Assembly: GCA_031256395.1 (NCBI GenBank)
Contig: JAIRQQ010000060.1
Span: 1-42,277 of the forward strand
Reading direction: 5' to 3'
Source: Nitrososphaerota archaeon
Lineage (GTDB): Archaea > Thermoproteota > Bathyarchaeia > Bathyarchaeales > Bathycorpusculaceae
Length of the DNA stretch: 42,277 bases
The number at the start of each line of letters is the position of its first letter. The first letter of the stretch is position 1. Positions 14,059 through 22,053 of this stretch are shown here, one piece after another. The notes beneath the pieces were generated by a model. The model was not told the DNA's origin and searched no databases. It saw only the letters and a list, made by a program, of their open reading frames with translations. A program made the position numbers and the translations under genes.

Positions 14059-17001
14059 TTAGGGGTTATTTCTTTTGCCAAATGCTCCCAGCAGGGGGCG
14101 GGGAATCTGGGGAAGACATAACCACTGAGCTACATCGTTGTAGTAAGTTCCAATTTTCTGGATGGATTCAACACCTTTGCGGATTTTAGTAGCTTTTTTA
14201 TGCAACTCGGAATTTTCATCGTTTAAATCCTCATAGAGGCCTTCTAATCGGTCAAGCAAACCATTTTTTCGCAAAGACTCTTTAACTTTAAGGAGCTCTG
14301 GAGAACCTGGTTTGGCGTTAGCAGGTATCTCTTTCATTGATTCATCCAAGTCAGAAGCGACGCCGTTTAGTTCATTTGCCAGCTCAACATCATCAGGGTT
14401 ACCTGATTCGCGAAATCGCCGGGCAAGAGCATTGAGCTCGCCTTGAAAATTAATTGAACAGTCTTGGAAAGACATGTTGATAGTTTGAGACATATCAATG
14501 TATTTAGAATGATCATCATGAATAGAGTGGTCATGTGTAGAGTGATCATCGTGGGTAGAGTGGTCGTCATGGATGGTGGTTTGGGATTTGTTGAGGTGTT
14601 TGGAGTGGTCGGCGTTTTTGTCGCGCATTATTACATCGCCATTTATTATTGTTAGACCATAGCCCCAGATTGTTTCGTTGGGTTCAATTTCTGGAAAGTA
14701 TCGGTTGCCGGTGAGTAGATTTCGACCTCGTTTGGCATGTTCGATAATTTGGGCCTCGGTTTGCATAAATGCAGAGGAATCATCAACCGATAGGCGTTTG
14801 TCTGTTTGATCGGACTCTGTAGAGGGGAGAAGTACCTCATATTTAAGTTCGGGACGATTGTGTTTGTAGCCATCAAAGATACTGTTTAGAGTGCTGCGCA
14901 GATATGTCAGGTATTCTTTTTGTTTAGGGCCCCTAACAAGTACAGTTATAGTACGTGCGCGGTCATTTTCTTCCACAAGCGCTACGGTATCGCCAAAATG
15001 AAGTACCGCACCAAATCGCCACGAGGTTTGTTCATCTAGTTCCTTTGAATGCAGAACAGATAGACGTGCCACTGTGTAGGGCGGCAGAGCCTGATTTGCA
15101 CAATAGTCCAGCCGTAAACGGTCTCCAAAATTAAATTCGGGAAGCACAGAGTCCTTTGGACGATCCGTGGGAAATAGCAAGGGAACAAAAATTGCTTGAG
15201 TGTTTTTGAAAAAGGCAAGCTGATAGGCCTTCATCAAACTAAACAAAAACCCGGCTTTTCCCTCATATTTGAGGGCATCTTTTCCGGTGAACATTTTGTG
15301 GAAATCTGAGATAGAGAGGATGGTCTTTTTGTTGTTTGAGCCCCAGTTAATTAATCGATAGATGCCATGGCTAATCCAGCTGGGATTTAGCACCATGGTA
15401 TCAAAGACTCCCAGATTATCATTATCATAGCACAAACAAATACCTAAATCGTGAAGATCTCGCAGTAACTGTTCTCTATCGGCCTCTGTTTCAATGCCGC
15501 TTTCTTTGGCGATTTTATCGAATTCAGCGCGATCAATGAACTCGTTACCTTGTTTAAAGCGTTGGTGGAGGGCTTCTTTGACTTTGTATACCGGGGTGGC
15601 TATTTGGGTGTTTTTCCAAAGAGGATTCTCGCGCAAAATCGTTATAACCGTTTGACGAAAATCATCCAAGGGTTTGCCTCCTGCGTTTATATCAACGGGA
15701 TAAAAGCCCACAATTGAGGGAAACTCGCGTCTTAAGGTATTTTCTGGGACATCAACATGGTGTTTGTCTCTAACATTTATAAGCACTAGAACAGGGGAAT
15801 CTCCACCGTGATTGCGTATTTGCTCTAACCAGTATTCGGTGCGGCTATTGCCTTCCGTTCGTCCGTCAATAATTAGGATATACAAACAGCGCTCAGACAT
15901 AAAGAAACGATGAGCCGCATGGGTTATTACATGTCCAGCAAAATCCCAAATATGCACATTAACTCCGCTATCAGGTTGGTTAGGTTCAGGGGGCAGGGTC
16001 CAGTCTATAACATCCACACCCTCAGTGCTTTCATCATTTTTGGGCATTACATGCGAGATATCTTTTAAACGTCGGGTAAGGGAGGTTTTGCCGGCCCCTT
16101 TATTACCTAAAATAAGAATTCGGGCCTCGTTTAATCGTGTTGCACCACGCTCTTTTAGGTCCACAACATAGCGGGCAACAGCTGCCGCGCCGCGTTCCAT
16201 GATCTCTCCAGGTACGTTGAGGCGCATCTCAATTTCTGCACGATCTTTGTCATCAAGTATAAAACCCTTAGCAAATATTTGGGCATACCACTCACCCCAA
16301 TATTGACAACCTAAATCACGCAAGGCATTTTGAAAATTAGTCCATATCGGCCCATATATGGCAGTGTCATTTTGGAATTTGCGCTTTTTGGTTTTTATGA
16401 TTTCTAGGTCTTCGAGCAGGATGGGACGTAGATCAATTGCCTGTTGGGCGGCAGCACGGGTGGCATCAGCAGCAGTGGCATAGGCATTTGCATCGGCAAT
16501 GGCGCTAGAGGTGTTGGCGGCACGGGTGGCATCACCAGCAGCACGTGCAACATAGAAAGCAGAACAAGCATTGACATCAGTGGTGCGGGCAGCATAGGCG
16601 TCATAGGCTGCATCAGCAGCAGCTCGAGAAGCATAAAAAGCGGTCCGAGAATTAGCGGCGTTAGCGGTGATGTTATCAGCGGCATGCGGGGCAAAAAAGG
16701 CAACATCGATTGCTTTTAATACTGAGAGCAGATGTCTTTGCCGTTTGTTTTCATCTTTGGTGTGTTTCCAGTAATCAAAATTTCCAGTTGCGTTCATAAA
16801 GGGTAGAGCACGTACAGCACACAGCCAAGCAAAATAGCAGGTGTTTTCACGGGAAAACCCAGCCAAATTTTTTCGAACTTGATTTTCATCCATGCTAAAT
16901 TTTGCATCTATGTCGAGTTTTTCATCCAAATTAGACACCTTTTGCATGTCAGAATATGTGGATGGAGCACGTCTAGAGGTAACACAAAATTTTTCATCCA
17001 T
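14059..17001 (-). CDS. Roc-COR (ROCO) family GTPase
   Basis: 980 residues. Residues ~105-190 are a degenerate Ala-rich helical repeat (AAADAAYDAYAARTT and similar). A Roc GTPase domain follows: P-loop GNKGAGKTS (299-307), switch motif DFAGH (353-357) and base-recognition NVRD (409-412; Val replaces the usual Lys of NKxD). Residues ~465-735 match the COR dimerisation region (FDTMVLNPSWISHGIYRLI). A His/Asp/Ser repeat (811-832) and a helical C-terminal domain (~850-960) end the protein. No leucine-rich repeats are present. ROCO proteins, related to human LRRK2, are dimer-regulated GTPases; prokaryotic ones have varied or unknown roles. The layered architecture and the neighbouring phospholipase suggest a sensor or signal module, which is inference. 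A promoter and AGGTG RBS precede it. Confidence 0.85.
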   Translation of the reverse strand: MDEKFCVTSRRAPSTYSDMQKVSNLDEKLDIDAKFSMDENQVRKNLAGFSRENTCYFAWLCAVRALPFMNATGNFDYWKHTKDENKRQRHLLSVLKAIDVAFFAPHAADNITANAANSRTAFYASRAAADAAYDAYAARTTDVNACSAFYVARAAGDATRAANTSSAIADANAYATAADATRAAAQQAIDLRPILLEDLEIIKTKKRKFQNDTAIYGPIWTNFQNALRDLGCQYWGEWYAQIFAKGFILDDKDRAEIEMRLNVPGEIMERGAAAVARYVVDLKERGATRLNEARILILGNKGAGKTSLTRRLKDISHVMPKNDESTEGVDVIDWTLPPEPNQPDSGVNVHIWDFAGHVITHAAHRFFMSERCLYILIIDGRTEGNSRTEYWLEQIRNHGGDSPVLVLINVRDKHHVDVPENTLRREFPSIVGFYPVDINAGGKPLDDFRQTVITILRENPLWKNTQIATPVYKVKEALHQRFKQGNEFIDRAEFDKIAKESGIETEADREQLLRDLHDLGICLCYDNDNLGVFDTMVLNPSWISHGIYRLINWGSNNKKTILSISDFHKMFTGKDALKYEGKAGFLFSLMKAYQLAFFKNTQAIFVPLLFPTDRPKDSVLPEFNFGDRLRLDYCANQALPPYTVARLSVLHSKELDEQTSWRFGAVLHFGDTVALVEENDRARTITVLVRGPKQKEYLTYLRSTLNSIFDGYKHNRPELKYEVLLPSTESDQTDKRLSVDDSSAFMQTEAQIIEHAKRGRNLLTGNRYFPEIEPNETIWGYGLTIINGDVIMRDKNADHSKHLNKSQTTIHDDHSTHDDHSTHDHSIHDDHSKYIDMSQTINMSFQDCSINFQGELNALARRFRESGNPDDVELANELNGVASDLDESMKEIPANAKPGSPELLKVKESLRKNGLLDRLEGLYEDLNDENSELHKKATKIRKGVESIQKIGTYYNDVAQWLCLPQIPRPLLGAFGKRNNP
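14506..14571 (-). repeat. Tandem HDDHST repeat inside the ROCO gene
   Basis: A roughly 18-base unit coding for His-Asp-Asp-His-Ser-Thr is repeated between residues 811 and 832 (HDDHST, HDDHST, HDHS, HDDHS), with looser NADHSKH and KYIDMSQ units either side. The repeat could be a metal-binding or beta-helical linker between the COR part and the helical C-terminal domain. Confidence 0.7.
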
Positions 17002-17306
17002 ATCAGAGACACCTCACACCACAGGTGCAGTAAAAAAACAAGGCACAACTATTTGGGAATATATAACCCCAATTCTTCTGAAAACCCTTTTTTCTAAAAT
17101 TTAGTTCAGACAAGTCAGCGACGATAACGTTTGTTGCCAATTCACAACAAACCCACTCAATAACACTCACTAACCTTTAACCCCTCTCATGATAGGCGTA
17201 TTGAATAAAGATTAATAACACTTTCCATTAACAAACTATAATACCATAACCAACCCACACTCCACCAAACCACACAAAGGCATAAAATAACCAAACATCC
17301 ACCAGA
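17002..17306. other. Spacer upstream of ROCO and downstream of ABCE1
   Basis: No gene. The part near 17010-17067 holds the ROCO promoter. The part 17215-17300 is another A/C-rich, G-poor stretch on the plus strand, U/G-rich as minus-strand RNA past the ABCE1 stop. Confidence 0.35.
17010..17067 (-). promoter_or_regulatory. ROCO promoter and RBS
   Basis: The minus strand has GGTTATATATT (TATA box, about 17057-17067), roughly 60 bases before the ATG. AGGTG (17010-17014) lies eight bases before the ATG. A start near 17035 would leave a leader of about 35 bases. Confidence 0.5.
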
Positions 17307-17324
17307 GAGCAAGCTTACTTGCTC
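17307..17324 (-). terminator. Perfect hairpin downstream of ABCE1
   Basis: GAGCAAG and CTTGCTC form a perfect 7-bp inverted repeat around a 4-base loop, beginning 27 bases beyond the ABCE1 stop codon. The minus strand after it is moderately T-rich (GGTTATTTTATG). It could be a terminator or a 3'-end-protecting stem loop. Confidence 0.4.
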
Positions 17325-17350
17325 ACAGGCAGATAGAGGTAGTTGAAATA

Positions 17351-19195
17351 CTATGGTTTTTTGGCGGGTTTTTTGCTGGGTTGTTTTTCTTCCTTTTCGT
17401 CGTCGTCTTTTTCTTTGGTGATTTTGGTGTAGTAGTATTCGCCTATGCCTTTTTGGAATTTGTCCATTTGGCTGTTTTCTTTGTTGACACGAGGACGAAG
17501 AGTGGTTGAGTCTCGGCGGAAGGTTATGTCCATTTCTTTTAGAAAAGTGTTCATGCCGCCTCGCAAAGTAGTGGGCGGTTGGGCGTGGCCGCTTTCGCCG
17601 GGTTTGCCGTTGAAAACTATGAGGCGATCAGCAATGAAGTCTTGGGTGACTACGTCGTGCTCTACCACAAATGCGGGGATGCCATGGGCTTCGACGACTC
17701 GGCGCAGGGTTTTGGCCACATTTAGGCGTTCCTCCACGTCGAGATAGGCACTGGGTTCGTCAAAGAGAAACAGATCTGCTTTGCGGCTCAGACAAGCGGC
17801 TATGGCAACTTTTTGAAGTTCTCCGCCGCTGAGTTCCATGACGTTTCGATCCAGAAGAGTCTGCAAACGCAGAGGCTGAGCGATCTCGGTTTTGTACCAA
17901 CTCGAGGTGAAATTTTCTTTGGCCACATTCATCAACAGCTCTTGGACGGTGCCCTCGTAGTCTGGAGCGATATATTGGGGTTTGTAGCTAACTGTGAGTT
18001 TACTTATCGCGCGTTTGTCATCGGTTTCTTCGATGCCGGCAAGCATTTTAACAAAGGTGGTTTTTCCGATGCCGTTGGGTCCTAGTATGCCGATGATTTC
18101 TCCGGCTCGGATTTCGCCGGGTTCAACTGAGAGCTTAAATCCACCAAAAGATTTAGTCATAGCAGTCCAGCTAAGCAGGGGTGAACCAATGTTTTCTCCA
18201 GCGGTGGGGGGTTTTTCTTGGAATACAATGCTTTCTTTTCGGAACATAATGTTCTCATCTGGGATGTAGCCTTGGAGATAGATGTTAATTCCCGTGCGAA
18301 CCCCATGCACATGACTAACAACACCATAGACGCCTGGTTCACCATAGAAGACACAAATTTGGTCACTAAGATAGTCAATAATAGCCAAGTCGTGTTCAGC
18401 GACTATGATGGTTTTTTGTTGTTCTTTTAGGCTACGAATGGCCCGCGCTACGACAAGACGCTGTTTAACATCGAGGTAGCTACTGGGTTCGTCGAAAAGA
18501 TAGACATCTGCATCGCGGCTAAGAGCCGCCGCAACGGCTACCCGCTGAAGCTCTCCTCCGCTAAGCACCTCAAGGGCACGATCCCAGAGATTTGTGAGCT
18601 CCAACTCTTCAGCAATAGCATCAAGTTGCTTGCGCTCATCGACTTTATCGAGAAGATCTCCCACCTTGCCAGTAACAGCTTTGGGAATCTTGTCGACATA
18701 TTGGGGTTTACTGCTAACTTTGAGTTTTTTCTCGCTTAAACGGGTAAAGTAATCCTGCAAACTGGAGCCGCGGTAATACTGAATGATCTCACTCCATTGG
18801 GGCGGTTCATCGAATTTACCCAAGTTAGGTTTGATTTCACCGCTAAACATCTTGAGGGTGGTACTTTTACCAATACCGTTTTGGCCCAAAAGACCCAGCA
18901 CCGTACCGGGAGAGGGCATAGGAAGACGATAGAGCTTAAAGCTGTTTTCGCTAAAGCGATGACTACAGTCTTTTTCGAGCTCATCAGGAAGATTGACAAT
19001 ACTGATTGCTTTGAAGGGACATTTTTTAACGCATATGCCACATCCACTGCAAAGAGTTTCAGAGATGATTGCTTTGTTACCTTCCACACGTATGGCTTCA
19101 ACTCGACTGCGCACCATAGGGCAGAAGCTTACACAAAGCTGATTGCATTTTTTGACCTTACATCGATCAGTGTCTAATACGGCAATTCGCGTCAT
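17351..19195 (-). CDS. ABCE1/Rli1 ribosome-recycling ATPase
   Basis: 614 residues. The N-terminal Fe-S domain has two Cys clusters (CKVKKCNQLCVSFC and CSGCGICVKKC). The first ATPase carries GQNGIGKST and LSGGELQRVAVAAALSRDADVYLFDEPSSYLDV; the second carries GPNGIGKTT and LSGGELQKVAIAACLSRKADLFLFDEPSAYLDV. ABCE1 splits ribosomes after termination together with aPelota/aRF1 and is nearly universal in archaea and eukaryotes. The last ~25 residues are a Lys/Glu/Asp tail (KEKDDDEKEEKQPSKKPAKK), an addition of the same style as in the ribosomal proteins. The start ATG at 19195 puts the first Fe-S ligands at the usual distance. Confidence 0.96.
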   Translation of the reverse strand: MTRIAVLDTDRCKVKKCNQLCVSFCPMVRSRVEAIRVEGNKAIISETLCSGCGICVKKCPFKAISIVNLPDELEKDCSHRFSENSFKLYRLPMPSPGTVLGLLGQNGIGKSTTLKMFSGEIKPNLGKFDEPPQWSEIIQYYRGSSLQDYFTRLSEKKLKVSSKPQYVDKIPKAVTGKVGDLLDKVDERKQLDAIAEELELTNLWDRALEVLSGGELQRVAVAAALSRDADVYLFDEPSSYLDVKQRLVVARAIRSLKEQQKTIIVAEHDLAIIDYLSDQICVFYGEPGVYGVVSHVHGVRTGINIYLQGYIPDENIMFRKESIVFQEKPPTAGENIGSPLLSWTAMTKSFGGFKLSVEPGEIRAGEIIGILGPNGIGKTTFVKMLAGIEETDDKRAISKLTVSYKPQYIAPDYEGTVQELLMNVAKENFTSSWYKTEIAQPLRLQTLLDRNVMELSGGELQKVAIAACLSRKADLFLFDEPSAYLDVEERLNVAKTLRRVVEAHGIPAFVVEHDVVTQDFIADRLIVFNGKPGESGHAQPPTTLRGGMNTFLKEMDITFRRDSTTLRPRVNKENSQMDKFQKGIGEYYYTKITKEKDDDEKEEKQPSKKPAKKP

Positions 19196-19402
19196 AGATT
19201 AACGTCCACTACTTCAATAAAACTAGTAAGTTATAAATCTAAAACCGCAAACTCGATCGATAGAATAGAGTATTCATAACAAACCATAAAACCAACAAGA
19301 AAAGACCAAGCAAAGAACTATTGCGGCATATACCGTTATGTTAACATACGCAGACAATAACACATTTAGAAAACGTAAAAAATACGGTTAGTGTTGTTTT
19401 AT

Positions 19403-19810
19403 TTAGAGGCCTAATTCGATGAGTTTTCGGGGGCTGTTGATTTCTATGGCTTTGGTTCCAGTGATTATGCTTGATAGTTTGGGGCTGGCCTCTGAACCCA
19501 AGGTAACTACAACACTGTCTTTGTAGGTGAGTGTGACAGTTATGCCGGATTTAGCCAAATCCTCAGCAACCTCTTTGAGCAAGCCTATGTTGCTGCGTGC
19601 AGAGCCAAGTTGACCAAATACACCAGTTAAGCCCTTGTTTTTTTCTGTGCCTTGTGCAGCAACAAGAGTGTCTTTTATGATTTCTTTATTTAGAGCTTCA
19701 ATGTCGATTTTTTTGTCGAGAGCTTCGATTTTAAGGGCTTCGGTGTTATTGGTCGATACAGTGACTTTTCCCGACTTTAGCATTTCTGCTAAAATCGTTG
19801 TGATTGGCAT
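19403..19810 (-). CDS. Small hypothetical protein of a two-gene unit
   Basis: 135 residues, family not recognised. The first third is rich in short charged helices with repeats of the type LKIEALDKKIDIEALNKEI. The middle has a Gly/Ser stretch (TGVFGQLGSARSNIG). The end looks alpha/beta (LAKSGITVTLTYKDSVVVTLGSEASPKLSSIITG). No signal peptide, membrane segment or Cys. It follows the 69-residue gene by 17 bases with an AGGAAG RBS, so both are likely made from one transcript. The position upstream of ABCE1 on the same strand does not prove a link. Probably a cytoplasmic small protein; no function is claimed. Confidence 0.6.
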   Translation of the reverse strand: MPITTILAEMLKSGKVTVSTNNTEALKIEALDKKIDIEALNKEIIKDTLVAAQGTEKNKGLTGVFGQLGSARSNIGLLKEVAEDLAKSGITVTLTYKDSVVVTLGSEASPKLSSIITGTKAIEINSPRKLIELGL

Positions 19811-19827
19811 CTTGGCTTCCTGTCAGG

Positions 19828-20037
19828 TTAGGGTTTTGTTTCTTTAGCATACACTATGTCTAAGACAATAGATCCATTGAGTTTTGCCTTAAATCTACCC
19901 AAGTCAAGAGTTAAATCTTCAAAGCTTAGTTTGATATCAGATTCTTTTCCAGCAAGCTTGTCCATAACTGCGATGACGGTCTCGGCCATTTGTTGGGCAG
20001 ATTTTTCAAGTGTGTTCTCAGTTTTTGTGTCTACCAT
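19828..20037 (-). CDS. Small hypothetical protein, first gene of the pair
   Basis: 69 residues. A helix of about 30 residues (TLEKSAQQMAETVIAVMDKLAGKE) is followed by a predicted beta section (DIKLSFEDLTLDLGRFKAKLNGSIVLDIVYAKE). There are no Cys residues or membrane segments. I do not recognise the family. The layout, a helix then beta strands with alternating hydrophobic residues, would fit a small dimerising partner for the 135-residue protein encoded next to it. Codon use is like its neighbours, which supports a real gene. Confidence 0.6.
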   Translation of the reverse strand: MVDTKTENTLEKSAQQMAETVIAVMDKLAGKESDIKLSFEDLTLDLGRFKAKLNGSIVLDIVYAKETKP

Positions 20038-20164
20038 TAAAATACACCATACTCAATAAAGAAGCATATCATAACGTAAAAAGCTATTGCTCATAACCGA
20101 TAAAATTATGATAGAAAATATTAAAAGTTAAAAGAAAATGTAGAATCACCATTTAAGCGTGAAT

Positions 20165-20233
20165 TTACCATTCTTCTTCTTCCCATTCTTCATCTTCGCC
20201 TTCTTCCCAATCATCTTCTTCTTCAAATATCAT
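20165..20233 (-). CDS. 22-residue Glu/Trp-rich microprotein
   Basis: A tiny reading frame from the ATG at 20233 to a TAA at 20165-20167. It codes for MIFEEEDDWEEGEDEEWEE followed by EEW. Thirteen of 22 residues are Glu and three are Asp; the three Trp recur every 8 or 5 residues. A near-perfect Shine-Dalgarno (GGAGGTGA, 20241-20248) lies seven bases upstream, one of the strongest in the window. A peptide this acidic could mimic nucleic acid or bind a basic partner; that is speculation. The RBS and the ordered Trp spacing argue against chance, though so short a frame can arise by accident. Confidence 0.5.
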   Translation of the reverse strand: MIFEEEDDWEEGEDEEWEEEEW

Positions 20234-20541
20234 TCTCTTTTCACCTCCAGCATAAACCACAACACGCTATCCTACGCCCAGCGGTGTTTAAGGATTTAGA
20301 TTCGTCAACTGTCGTTAAAGCCGAACCTAAGCTTTGGGAAAAAACCGTTTTGTACCAAGTTTTGCACAATTTTTCAACAACACAAATACCAAAAACAAAA
20401 GACACAACACAGACATCAATAACTCACACAACAATTCATATGTTTCATCGACAAATGTACAGAGTTTGGGACGATATCTGTATATGCTTCAGGTGCAAAG
20501 CATTGACTCTACTCAAAATGTGATAATTAGGGGAGAATAAC
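20234..20541. other. Divergent promoter region
   Basis: The minus side carries the RBS of the microprotein and a TTAAAC stretch near 20288 that could be its TATA box. The plus side carries CTGTATATGC (TATA, about 20479-20488) and AGGGGAG (20529-20535) for the F420-ligase-family gene. The centre (20390-20450) is A/C-rich without a gene. Confidence 0.45.
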
Positions 20542-21720
20542 ATGAGAACATTTGGAACCCAAGCCATAGGAATACGTACACCCATCATACACCAAGGCGA
20601 TAACCTGCCAGAAATCATCACCAACTCCATAATCGAACATACCAAAGAAACCAACACCGTCATATGTGATCATGACATAATCGGCATAACTGAAGCCGTG
20701 GTTGCACGGGCACAGGGCAACTATGCAACAGTAGCCCAAATCGCCGCCGATATTAAAGCTAAATTCCCCACCGGCCCAGTTGGAATTGTCTTTCCAATTT
20801 TGAGCCGCAACCGATTCTCAATCTTACTAAAGGCCATAGCCGCCGCAGTTGACGAGCTCTATATCCAGCTCAGTTACCCCACTGATGAAGTGGGCAACCA
20901 CATCATAAGCACTGAGCAAATCTATGAAGCAAACATTAACCCCCACAAAGACGTATTTAGTGAACAAGAGTTCCGCCAGCTCTTCCCAGACCTCAAACAC
21001 AAATTCACCGCCATAGATTATCTCGAACTCTACCGCAATCTGGGCAATCAAGCCAAAATCATCCTAGCAAACGACCCTTGTGAGATTCTAAAATACACCA
21101 AAAACGTTCTCATCGCAGACATCCACACCCGCACCCAAACAAAACGCCGCCTCATAGCAGCCGGCGCACAAACCGTATATGGGCTAGAAGATATACTCAC
21201 AAAAAGCATAGACCACAGCGGATACAACCAAACCTACGGGCTTTTAGGCTCCAATAAAGCAAGCGAAGACAAAGTAAAACTCTTCCCACACTCCTGCGAA
21301 ACATTTGTAGCAGACGTCCAAAAACGCATCTATGAGAAAACAGGCGCAAAAGTCGAAGTACTTGTCTATGGAGATGGTGCCTTTAAAGACCCCGTGGGCA
21401 AAATATGGGAACTCGCCGACCCAATCGTATCACCAGCCTTCACAGACGGCTTACTGGGCCTGCCAAACGAACTCAAACTAAAATATATTGCCGACACCGA
21501 ATTTGCCCACAAACGAGGAGACGAAGCCCGAGAAGCCATAATTGAGCGCATACGCCAAAAACAAAAAAACCTCATAGGGAAAGAAGAAACCGAAGGAACA
21601 ACCCCCCGCCGCCTAACCGATCTAATCGGCAGTCTATGCGACCTCATAAGCGGTAGCGGAGACAAAGGAACACCTCTCATACTAATCAAAGGCTACTTCG
21701 ACAACTATGCATGCGAATAA
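20542..21720 (+). CDS. Coenzyme F420-0:L-glutamate ligase family protein
   Basis: 392 residues. The start MRTFGTQAIGIRTPIIHQGDNLPEII and the segment DHDIIGITEAVVARAQGNY belong to the F420-0:gamma-glutamyl ligase (CofE/FbiB-like) family, which adds glutamate to F420-0 in a GTP-dependent reaction. It is much longer than the ~250-residue CofE of methanogens and resembles the long single-gene form found in varied anaerobic bacteria and uncultured archaea. That form has no proven substrate. Conserved-looking later motifs are EVLVYGDGAFKDPVGKIWELADP and HKRGDEAREAI. No other cof gene is in the window. It has its own promoter and AGGGGAG RBS. The family is fairly sure; the exact reaction is not. Confidence 0.75.
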   Translation: MRTFGTQAIGIRTPIIHQGDNLPEIITNSIIEHTKETNTVICDHDIIGITEAVVARAQGNYATVAQIAADIKAKFPTGPVGIVFPILSRNRFSILLKAIAAAVDELYIQLSYPTDEVGNHIISTEQIYEANINPHKDVFSEQEFRQLFPDLKHKFTAIDYLELYRNLGNQAKIILANDPCEILKYTKNVLIADIHTRTQTKRRLIAAGAQTVYGLEDILTKSIDHSGYNQTYGLLGSNKASEDKVKLFPHSCETFVADVQKRIYEKTGAKVEVLVYGDGAFKDPVGKIWELADPIVSPAFTDGLLGLPNELKLKYIADTEFAHKRGDEAREAIIERIRQKQKNLIGKEETEGTTPRRLTDLIGSLCDLISGSGDKGTPLILIKGYFDNYACE

Positions 21721-22053
21721 ATGCAAATAAAAACAGAACAGACACAACGAACATGTTCCATTAAGCTACTATACAATCCACCTCGGATGGTTTCATTTTT
21801 AGACGGTTATATAAGAAACATCGATTTGAGCACATCAACCAAATAGGAATAGGTTACGCCATAATCACCTTTTACAGGTGCCCATTAACACACAGGTTTA
21901 TCTAATCAGGAGGGGTTGAGGTTTTTACAAAGATGAGAAAAATGCCAGCTTTGATTCTGACATACGTAGAGTATTGGAGTTTAAATAGATGATGATATAT
22001 ATTATAACCCTGCAAAAAATGCATGGTTGTGATATAAAATTAAAACAAGCCTT
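21721..22053. other. Long leader region upstream of abiE
   Basis: 333 bases with no convincing gene. It has two TATA-like boxes on the plus strand (21808-21816 TTATATAAG; 21979-21988 GTTTAAATAG), a CACCT/AGGTG hairpin near 21870-21885 and a GGAGGGG motif at about 21908. A short frame of 19 codons (ATG near 21933) is poorly spaced from that motif. The upstream box could drive a small RNA or leader, the second the abiE pair. Confidence 0.35.

Noticed and set aside
16444-16719. Gly/Ser/Ile-rich plus-strand frame opposite the ROCO gene
   Set aside because: Mirror of the Ala-rich repeat of the ROCO protein; repetitive composition explains the lack of stops.
21933-21992. 19-codon frame after GGAGGGG upstream of abiE
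   Set aside because: The spacing to the motif is about 18 bases, too long, and the sequence has no distinctive pattern.
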